Positions 1-5,852 of a stretch of 5,852 nt of DNA are shown here, one piece after another. The position numbers were made by a program, and so were the translations under genes. The notes beneath the pieces are model-generated. The model did not search any database. It saw only the letters and a program-made list of their open reading frames with translations, and was not told the origin of the DNA. This DNA is from CAZAQS01 sp046485135. Its GTDB lineage: Bacteria; Chloroflexota; Anaerolineae; Anaerolineales; UBA4823. The stretch is taken from positions 1 to 5,852 of the forward strand of contig JAWOHN010000201.1 of assembly GCA_046485135.1 (NCBI GenBank), in the 5' to 3' direction. The number at the start of each line of letters is the position of its first letter. The first letter of the stretch is position 1.

Positions 1-311
1 TTTATATCACCGAGAATGGAGCAAGCTGGTCTGATGGCCCAGACGAAACAGGCAGGGTAAAAGATACGCGCCGGATCGATTTCCTACACCGGCATTTTGC
101 CGCCGCACATCGCGCCATCCAGATTGGTGTACCCTTAAAGGGCTTTTTTGCATGGTCCCTCATGGACAACCTGGAATGGGGATACGGATTCAAGCAGCGG
201 TTTGGTTTGCTGTGGGTCAATTTCAAAACGCAACAACGCCTTCTAAAAGATAGTGCATTGTGGTATCGGCGCGTGATTTCAGAAAACGCACTGCCGGAGA
301 TTAGCGGCTGA
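1..311 (+). CDS. Glycoside hydrolase family 1 (beta-glucosidase-like), C-terminal fragment
   Basis: This is the last 102 codons of a gene cut by the left edge; the reading frame begins at base 3 and ends at TGA 309-311. Seen: the fragment opens with YITENG, the GH1 signature in which the glutamate (bases 12-14) is the catalytic nucleophile of the retaining mechanism. About 45 residues later comes FFAWSLMDNLEWGYGF followed by RFGL, the conserved C-terminal GH1 block whose Glu-Trp pair lines the glycone (-1) subsite. The end (KDSALWYRRVI) also matches the usual GH1 finish. GH1 enzymes are (beta/alpha)8 barrels of about 440-480 residues, so roughly three quarters of the protein lies outside the window. 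Known family activity is hydrolysis of beta-glucosides or beta-galactosides; the exact substrate cannot be told from this piece. GC is about 51% over bases 1-300 by hand count, lower than in the neighbouring groL. The gene converges on groL and shares its terminator region. Confidence 0.93.
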   Translation, partial: YITENGASWSDGPDETGRVKDTRRIDFLHRHFAAAHRAIQIGVPLKGFFAWSLMDNLEWGYGFKQRFGLLWVNFKTQQRLLKDSALWYRRVISENALPEISG

Positions 312-374
312 CATATCGGTTTAACCTTATTCCTACATCTGGGGTTTCATTGCGTTCATTCCCAAAGGGAAAAC

Positions 375-402
375 AAAAGCCCAGGCGCAGGCCTGGGCTT
401 TT
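375..402. terminator. Bidirectional intrinsic terminator between the GH1 gene and groL
   Basis: Seen: a perfect 12-bp inverted repeat, AAAAGCCCAGGC (375-386) and GCCTGGGCTTTT (391-402), with a 4-nt loop GCAG. It lies between the convergent GH1 stop (311) and groL stop (418). The GC-rich stem core is flanked by A on one side and T on the other, so it forms a hairpin with a U tract in either direction. Read on the minus strand the hairpin is followed by TTTTGTTTT, a better U tract than on the plus strand, so it fits best as the groESL terminator and secondarily as the GH1 terminator. The rest of 312-417 shows no gene. Confidence 0.85.
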
Positions 403-417
403 GTCATGCTTTAGATT

Positions 418-2058
<1,641 letters not shown>

Positions 2059-2067
2059 AGAACTTCA

Positions 2068-2073
2068 CTCCTT
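2068..2073 (-). promoter_or_regulatory. Ribosome binding site of groL
   Basis: AAGGAG on the minus strand, with 9 nt between it and the groL ATG. It lies within the 33-bp groES-groL gap, giving groL its own strong translation signal in the bicistronic message. Confidence 0.85.
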
Positions 2074-2091
2074 ACTGTTGTATGTGGAATT

Positions 2092-2385
2092 TTAGAGTAC
2101 GATTGCGAGCAGATCGCTCTCACGCAGGATGAGCAGTTTCTTCCCATCCACTTTGATCTCGGTCCCGGAGTACTTTGCAAACAATACCGTGTCCCCTTCG
2201 GACACGTCCATCGGGATGCGCTTGCCGTCCTCGTCACGGTCGCCAGGGCCTACGGAAAGGACTTTACCCTTTTGGGGTTTCTCTTTGGCGGTTTCGGGGA
2301 GCACGATGCCGCTAGGGGTAACGTCTTCTTGCTCGATAGGTTCGACCACCACACGGTTTCCGAGGGGTTTGAGAGAAATGGACAT
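2092..2385 (-). CDS. groES: Co-chaperonin GroES (Hsp10)
   Basis: The 97-residue heptameric lid of the GroEL cage, cytosolic. Seen: the N-terminal LKPLGNRVVV strand; a mobile loop (about residues 17-33) containing the GroEL-binding hydrophobic segment G26-I27-V28-L29; a roof hairpin around 46-58 (GPGDRDEDGKRIP); and the closing KKLLILRESDLLAIV. The length is normal for the family. I chose the start at 2383-2385 (MSISLKPL) over an in-frame ATG five codons upstream (2398-2400), because that upstream ATG is directly joined to the AAGGAGG ribosome binding site, which is 5 nt from the chosen start; conserved GroES homology also begins there. It is the first gene of the groESL operon, with an untranslated leader of about 80 nt containing the CIRCE operator. 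Confidence 0.98.
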   Translation of the reverse strand: MSISLKPLGNRVVVEPIEQEDVTPSGIVLPETAKEKPQKGKVLSVGPGDRDEDGKRIPMDVSEGDTVLFAKYSGTEIKVDGKKLLILRESDLLAIVL

Positions 2386-2390
2386 ACTTG

Positions 2391-2397
2391 CCTCCTT
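2391..2397 (-). promoter_or_regulatory. Ribosome binding site deciding the groES start
   Basis: AAGGAGG on the minus strand, ending 5 nt before the ATG at 2385. It directly follows an in-frame upstream ATG (2398-2400), which therefore cannot be served by it. This fixes the groES N-terminus as MSISL. Confidence 0.88.
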
Positions 2398-2430
2398 CAT
2401 CAGGATTTGGATTACGAGTTTACATGATCA

Positions 2431-2465
2431 CAAGTTAGCACTCTAAAGGGGTGAGTGCTAACTTG
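2431..2465. promoter_or_regulatory. CIRCE operator (HrcA repressor binding site) of groESL
   Basis: Seen: TTAGCACTC (2435-2443), a 9-bp spacer (2444-2452) and GAGTGCTAA (2453-2461). This is an exact match to the CIRCE consensus TTAGCACTC-N9-GAGTGCTAA. The symmetry extends outward to 13-bp perfect arms, CAAGTTAGCACTC (2431-2443) and GAGTGCTAACTTG (2453-2465). Known: HrcA binds CIRCE and represses groESL until heat stress titrates GroEL away from HrcA. The element begins about 7 bp downstream of the -10 box, so it sits at or just after the predicted transcription start. Bound HrcA would block initiation or early elongation, and the same repeat would form a hairpin at the very 5' end of the mRNA. 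Confidence 0.97.
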
Positions 2466-2472
2466 CTCGCTA

Positions 2473-2501
2473 ATCATACCTAGATTTGTTTATAAAGTCA
2501 A
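2473..2501 (-). promoter_or_regulatory. groESL promoter (housekeeping sigma type)
   Basis: On the minus strand: -35 TTGACT (2496-2501), a 17-bp spacer and -10 TATGAT (2473-2478). Each box is 5/6 to consensus with ideal spacing. The predicted start is near 2466, at the edge of CIRCE. The upstream stretch (about 2502-2536) is A/T-rich in parts and might act as an UP element (inference). Having a vegetative promoter with CIRCE, rather than a dedicated heat-shock sigma promoter, is the usual HrcA-regulon arrangement. Confidence 0.9.
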
Positions 2502-2573
2502 GAGGGATATTGAGCGATTCTTACAAAATTCTAATACTTGCCCCCTCAGGATTTTTGGGGCGTTGGCCTCTGT

Positions 2574-3947
2574 CTAGGGAGAGTTGGTGCTGATCAGGTT
2601 ACGGCAGATTTGCTCGCTACCGTTGACGATGCTCATCAGGCTGGGGTCTTCGGGATATTTATCCCGCACGGCGCTCAACACCGGCAGAGCCGTCCCGCAG
2701 TAGTTCTCGCGCGGCCGGCTCAGGTAAGCCAGCGTTTGCCCGTAAACAGCGTAATAATAAGCGATCTCAGCGTTGTCCAGGGGTAGCCTCTCCACTCCTA
2801 CCAGTTCGATCTCCCACAGCGGGTTTTCTTCGATCAGCCTGGCCAGCAGCTCGTTCTCTTCTGCGCTGCAAGATTCCACCGCGCATTTCAAGGCCGGCAG
2901 AGCGTATTCATAGTTGCGCGACTTGAAGTAGATGATGCCCAGCTGCCCGTAGGTGTTGGCCTGTTGGGGGTCCAGCGAAACTGCTTTTTCCGCGTTGCGG
3001 GCGGCAATAAAGAAGTCGCCCGTGCGGGAGTAGGTCTTGGCAATGGCGATATAGGGCAGGGGGTCCTTGATCCCCAATTGATCGTTGATCTTGACCGCCA
3101 TGTCAAAATACTCCAGAGCTTTGTCGTATACCTCCAGGTGGCGGAAGTTCACCCCGATCTTGATGTACAGAAAGGTCAACTTGGGGTTGATGTCCACTGC
3201 AGCCTGGTATTCTTCGATGGCCCGCCGGTAAGCCCCCAGCGATTCAAGCACCCTGGCGTACACCCGCCGCGCATCCATCGAATCGGGCGAGATTTGGATG
3301 GCAATTTCAGCGTAACGCTGGGCTTCCGACCACTTCTGGTTGTCCAGTTGCACCTCTGCCAGGAAGGCCAGCGCCATGCCGTTGTCCGGGTCGAGCTGGA
3401 TGGCGCGCGTGGCCGAATTGAGCGCCTCGGTCAGCAGGCGGTCTCTATCGCGGGTCTCCTCGGCATAGGGAGCGCTCCAATCCAGCACAAAGGCCCGGAT
3501 GGCGTGCGCATTGCTGCTATCTGGGTCCAGCTCGATGGCTTTGTCGATGGCCTCCAGCGCTTCGCCCAAGCGAGTCACAACCTGTCCGCGGGTCGGCAGC
3601 AGGCTGGATGAATAGGTCTGGATGCGGGCCAGCTCAGCCCAGATTTCCGCGTTATTGGGGTCTACCTGCAGGGCCAGCCGGTAGGTGTCGATGGCGTCAT
3701 TTTCTGAGTTGGGGTCGTCGATCTTGCCGGCCTCGAAATAGGCCTGCGCCTCCTGGACATAGGAGTGGAAGACCCGCGTGGGGGTGGGGGTAGGTGAGAA
3801 GAGCGGCTCGACCTCCCCGCTCTGCACCTGCAGCATCATCCACAAGCCGCCCATGATCAATACCAGCCATAGCATCAGCCGGTAGGAGTTGGAGCGCTGC
3901 TGAGAGCGATGAAAGGTGGGGCGTTTGCCAACCAGAGAACGGTTCAT
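2574..3947 (-). CDS. Membrane-anchored TPR protein A (paralogue of the upstream gene)
   Basis: A 457-residue protein of unknown specific function. Seen in order: a basic N-terminus (about 1-23, with several Arg/Lys); one hydrophobic helix (about 24-40, LMLWLVLIMGGLWMML), probably an uncleaved signal anchor with the rest outside the cytoplasm; a linker SPTPTPT (51-57); then roughly eight TPR-like helical pairs from 63 to about 360, with diagnostic A-x-x-L-D-P-x-N repeat ends (near 92-99, 137-143, 182-189, 322-329). A C-terminal domain follows (about 388-452) with a YYY-x3-YG motif and Cys417/Cys448, 31 residues apart; Cys355 and Cys360 are extra. TPR solenoids normally bind other proteins, so a scaffold or assembly role at the cell surface is an inference. 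The ATG has no visible Shine-Dalgarno sequence and lies 34 bp after the stop of the paralogue, suggesting one operon and perhaps coupled or SD-independent initiation. The stop is TAG (2574-2576), 188 bp before the groES start. Confidence 0.88.
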   Translation of the reverse strand: MNRSLVGKRPTFHRSQQRSNSYRLMLWLVLIMGGLWMMLQVQSGEVEPLFSPTPTPTRVFHSYVQEAQAYFEAGKIDDPNSENDAIDTYRLALQVDPNNAEIWAELARIQTYSSSLLPTRGQVVTRLGEALEAIDKAIELDPDSSNAHAIRAFVLDWSAPYAEETRDRDRLLTEALNSATRAIQLDPDNGMALAFLAEVQLDNQKWSEAQRYAEIAIQISPDSMDARRVYARVLESLGAYRRAIEEYQAAVDINPKLTFLYIKIGVNFRHLEVYDKALEYFDMAVKINDQLGIKDPLPYIAIAKTYSRTGDFFIAARNAEKAVSLDPQQANTYGQLGIIYFKSRNYEYALPALKCAVESCSAEENELLARLIEENPLWEIELVGVERLPLDNAEIAYYYAVYGQTLAYLSRPRENYCGTALPVLSAVRDKYPEDPSLMSIVNGSEQICRNLISTNSP

Positions 3948-3981
3948 AATATCGATAAAGGTCTGTCGGCTTGGGATGAGC

Positions 3982-5226
3982 TCACGGGCTGGGGGTAGCC
4001 TCGCTGGGCAGGATGGAGGCGTTCATGGCCTCCCGGCATAAGTCAAGCCCAAAATTGGCATTGTAAACAGCGTCAGCGTCGTCTGGCACGCCGGTCAGCA
4101 GGGCCTGGAAGATCGGCACGGCCTCATCGCATTTGGGGGGGATGGATTTCGCCAGGGCAAAGCCGTAGAACCAGTAATACTGGGCTTCAAAACCGTAATT
4201 CAACGGCAGCCCGCGCACCACCACGCCTTCTTCGCTAGTCCCGCCGCGAATGGCATATGCCAGGATCTGGCTGGCTTCTTCCATCTGCCCCGATTGGTAC
4301 AGGCGGATGCCCAGGTTGCCGTAACGGTGAGGGTTCTCGGGGTCGTCATTAACGGCGTTTTCGGCGTATTGGACGGACTTGCCGAAATCACCCACTGCCG
4401 CGTAAATGCGCGAGATCTCCAGGTCAGGGATCGCGTCAGAAGGGTTGAGGGCGTTGGCCTGCGAGAAATACTCGATAGCCTGCCCGTAGTCGTCCAGGGC
4501 TCTGTAGTTGTATCCCAGTCCCATGTACAGGTCAGCGATATTTTTGTTGATATTGATGGCAGCCTTGTAGCTCTCGATGGCTTCCTGGTAATTACCGGTT
4601 TGGGTCAGCACGATGGCTCGACCGCGCAGGGGTTCCAACTGGCTGGGCGCCAGAGACACCGCCAGGCGCGATTCTTCGATGGCCTTCTCGCGGTCGCCGT
4701 ACTCGCCGCGTACGATCAGCAGCTCGGCGTAAAAGGCGTGCGCCAGGGCGTTGTTTGGGTCCAGCTCCAGGGCTCGCTTGATGGACACTTCCGCCGGGAA
4801 ATAATCCTTCAAGAAGGTCAAGGCCCAGCCGCGCACAGCGTGGGCATGGGCGTAGCTCTCATTGCCCAGCAGGGCTCGTTCGGCGCTTTCCAGCGCTTCC
4901 TCATACTGCTGGGCAAAGATCTGGGCGCGTGCCATTGCCACATAGTTCGCCCTGTTCTGCGGGTCGGCCTGGATGGCCTGGTCGTAGGCGCGGATAGCCG
5001 GCAGCAGCTTACCCTGTGAGAACAGGCTCTCAGCCTCGTTGATGAAGGCTTCTGGGCTGGTGGTAGGGGTAGGCGTGGGTCCGAGCATCATGGGTGTGTT
5101 CGGAATCACAAACTGGTTGAAGTAAATAGCCGCGCCGATCAGGATAACCAGCCCTGCCAGCCGCCAGGGGCTGGAGGGGCGCCGCGTGCGGCGGGTCATA
5201 TTCCACTTATTGCCTCGCAGATACAT
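3982..5226 (-). CDS. Membrane-anchored TPR protein B (first gene of the TPR pair)
   Basis: A 414-residue TPR protein, homologous along its length to the next gene; I recognise no named family. Seen: a basic N-terminus (K7, R12, R13, R15, R16, R22); one hydrophobic helix (about 23-40); the linker PTPTPTTSP (50-58); TPR repeats from about 59 to 325 (for example YDQAIQADPQN, IKRALELDPNNA and IEYFSQANALNP); and a C-terminal domain (340-400) with LPL, YYWFYG, CDEAVPIF and LCREAM. Its Cys366 and Cys397 are 31 residues apart, as in the paralogue. The topology predicts the solenoid outside the membrane. Start: the ATG at 5224-5226 has no Shine-Dalgarno sequence but lies 6 nt from a possible -10 box, which fits a leaderless message. 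An alternative ATG at 5197-5199 (MTRRTRR) would still keep basic residues and the anchor, with a poorly spaced GAGG 13 nt upstream. The gene is divergent from trmD. Confidence 0.87.
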   Translation of the reverse strand: MYLRGNKWNMTRRTRRPSSPWRLAGLVILIGAAIYFNQFVIPNTPMMLGPTPTPTTSPEAFINEAESLFSQGKLLPAIRAYDQAIQADPQNRANYVAMARAQIFAQQYEEALESAERALLGNESYAHAHAVRGWALTFLKDYFPAEVSIKRALELDPNNALAHAFYAELLIVRGEYGDREKAIEESRLAVSLAPSQLEPLRGRAIVLTQTGNYQEAIESYKAAININKNIADLYMGLGYNYRALDDYGQAIEYFSQANALNPSDAIPDLEISRIYAAVGDFGKSVQYAENAVNDDPENPHRYGNLGIRLYQSGQMEEASQILAYAIRGGTSEEGVVVRGLPLNYGFEAQYYWFYGFALAKSIPPKCDEAVPIFQALLTGVPDDADAVYNANFGLDLCREAMNASILPSEATPSP

Positions 5227-5232
5227 ACCTGC

Positions 5233-5262
5233 ATCTTACCATTTTATGTGAAGCAGCGTCAA
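5233..5262 (-). promoter_or_regulatory. Candidate promoter of the TPR operon
   Basis: Minus strand: TTGACG (5257-5262, 5/6 to the -35 consensus), an 18-bp spacer and TAAGAT (5233-5238, 4/6 to the -10 consensus). Only 6 nt (5227-5232) separate the -10 box from the ATG at 5226, so transcription would begin at or next to the start codon. A second A/T-rich -10-like box (TAAAAT) lies a little upstream without a well-placed -35. The call is made from sequence pattern only. Confidence 0.5.
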
Positions 5263-5307
5263 GGTGGGTGATTTTATCCTTATCCCAGGTTAATCCAAGT
5301 GTTTTCC

Positions 5308-5336
5308 TTGCCAATCCATCCCCTTGCGACTAGAAT
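5308..5336 (+). promoter_or_regulatory. Candidate promoter of trmD
   Basis: Plus strand: TTGCCA (5308-5313, 5/6 to the -35 consensus), a 17-bp spacer and TAGAAT (5331-5336, 5/6 to the -10 consensus). The -10 box ends 7 nt before the trmD ATG at 5344, so the predicted start coincides with the start codon. The spacing is ideal and the match is better than that of the divergent TPR promoter. It suggests trmD is the first gene of its transcript here, rather than following rpsP and rimM as in many bacteria. Confidence 0.55.
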
Positions 5337-5343
5337 GGAGATC

Positions 5344-5852
5344 ATGCGCTTCGAAGTGTTCAGCCTCTTCCCTGAAGTTTTCGAGCCTTATTTGGAGAGC
5401 AGCATCTTGCAGCGCGCTCGCCAGCGTGGACTGGTGCAGGTCCACCTGCATGATATCCGCGCCTGGACCTCCGACCGTCACCATGTGACGGATGACACCC
5501 CCTATGGCGGGGGTGGGGGTATGGTGATGAAGCCCGAGCCGATCTTTGCTGCAGTGGAGGGGGTTTTGGGCTCACCTCCGGCCTGTCCGGTATTTTTGTT
5601 GTCACCCCAAGGACGCACTTTCAACCAGTCGGTGGCCCAAGAGCTGGCCGATTTACCTGCTCCGCCCGGCGGCGACGGACCGCGCCTGGCCCTGCTGTGC
5701 GGGCGTTACGAAGGCGTGGATGAGCGGGTGCGCCAGCACCTGGTGACCGGAGAAATCTCTGTCGGCGACTATGTACTGAGCGGCGGCGAGCTGCCGGCGC
5801 TGGTGGTCATCGATGCCGTCACGCGCCTGGTCCCCGGTGTGCTGGGCGACCC
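5344..5852 (+). CDS. trmD: tRNA (guanine-N1)-methyltransferase TrmD, N-terminal part
   Basis: Transfers a methyl group from S-adenosylmethionine to N1 of G37 in tRNAs, next to the anticodon, preventing +1 frameshifts; a cytosolic SPOUT-class homodimer. The first 169 residues are present and the right edge cuts the gene; the family is about 230-255 residues. Seen: MRFEVFSLFPEVF at the start; DDTPYGGGGGMVMKPEP (50-66); LLSPQGR (85-91); CGRYEGVDERV (119-129); and ISVGDYVLSGGELPA (138-152), the last three forming the trefoil-knot SAM site. DAVTRLVPG contains R161, equivalent to catalytic Arg154 of the E. coli and H. influenzae enzymes. The general-base Asp169 equivalent lies just beyond the window. 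Start: ATG 5344 fits the family N-terminus. An in-frame ATG at 5335 (MEIM) overlaps the -10 box and is less likely. The only SD-like sequence, GGAG, is just 3 nt from the start codon. Confidence 0.97.
   Translation, partial: MRFEVFSLFPEVFEPYLESSILQRARQRGLVQVHLHDIRAWTSDRHHVTDDTPYGGGGGMVMKPEPIFAAVEGVLGSPPACPVFLLSPQGRTFNQSVAQELADLPAPPGGDGPRLALLCGRYEGVDERVRQHLVTGEISVGDYVLSGGELPALVVIDAVTRLVPGVLGD

Noticed and set aside
2..226. Minus-strand open frame opposite the GH1 fragment
   Set aside because: The plus-strand frame encodes unmistakable GH1 motifs through the same bases.
2540..2561. GCCCC...GGGGC stem after the TPR protein A stop, considered as a terminator
   Set aside because: Only 5 bp of stem with a 12-nt loop and no following U tract on the minus strand. 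It is too weak to annotate.
2964..3611. Plus-strand open frames opposite the TPR genes (2964-3611 and 4294-5019)
   Set aside because: They are antisense to clear TPR coding sequence, and their composition reflects the complementary codons. I see no independent gene signals.
3778..3796. G-rich runs on the plus strand opposite the PT linker, and a similar GGGGG-T-GGGGG run in trmD (5508-5520), considered as G-quadruplexes
   Set aside because: There are only two long G runs in each place. They follow from Pro/Thr codons (linker) and the Gly codons of the conserved PYGGGGGM motif (trmD).
5475..5491. Perfect 7-bp inverted repeat CCGTCAC-CAT-GTGACGG inside trmD
   Set aside because: It encodes the conserved DRHHVTDD stretch of TrmD, and its symmetry is explained by the required codons. 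There is no U tract, and its position inside a conserved coding region makes a terminator or operator role unlikely.

Overview
The window carries four complete minus-strand genes between two truncated plus-strand genes. From left to right these are: the 3' end of a family 1 glycosidase gene (+, cut by the left edge); a compact hairpin terminator; groL (-); groES (-) with a textbook promoter and a perfect CIRCE heat-shock operator; two tandem, clearly paralogous genes for membrane-anchored TPR proteins (-); a 117-bp divergent promoter region; and the 5' part of trmD (+, cut by the right edge).

The probable source is a member of the Chloroflexota, most likely an Anaerolineae-like bacterium. This is inferred from the Pro-Thr (PTPTPT) linkers just outside the membrane anchor of both TPR proteins, the HrcA/CIRCE control of groESL and a moderately high GC content. 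No 16S or other definitive marker is present, so the assignment is moderate.

The minus-strand genes read TPR protein B (3982-5226), then TPR protein A (2574-3947), then groES (2092-2385), then groL (418-2058). The TPR genes are 34 bp apart and form a likely operon. groES and groL are 33 bp apart and form the classical chaperonin operon. Between the two pairs (2386-2573) lies a sigma-A-type promoter, TTGACT-N17-TATGAT, with a CIRCE element starting a few bases downstream. I see no convincing terminator after the TPR pair, so some basal read-through into groESL is possible.

The TPR operon and trmD are transcribed away from each other. On both sides a promoter-like -35/-10 pair can be read whose -10 box ends only 6-7 bases before the ATG, and neither start has a well-placed Shine-Dalgarno sequence. 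Both transcripts may therefore be leaderless. This contrasts with groES and groL, which have strong, well-spaced ribosome binding sites.

Most of the window is ordinary housekeeping DNA. The least explained part is the TPR pair. Both proteins have a short basic N-terminus, one transmembrane helix, a PTPTPT linker, an extracytoplasmic TPR solenoid, and a shared C-terminal domain with two cysteines exactly 31 residues apart in both copies. I do not recognise a named function for them, and I see no clear evidence of a dramatic new system.
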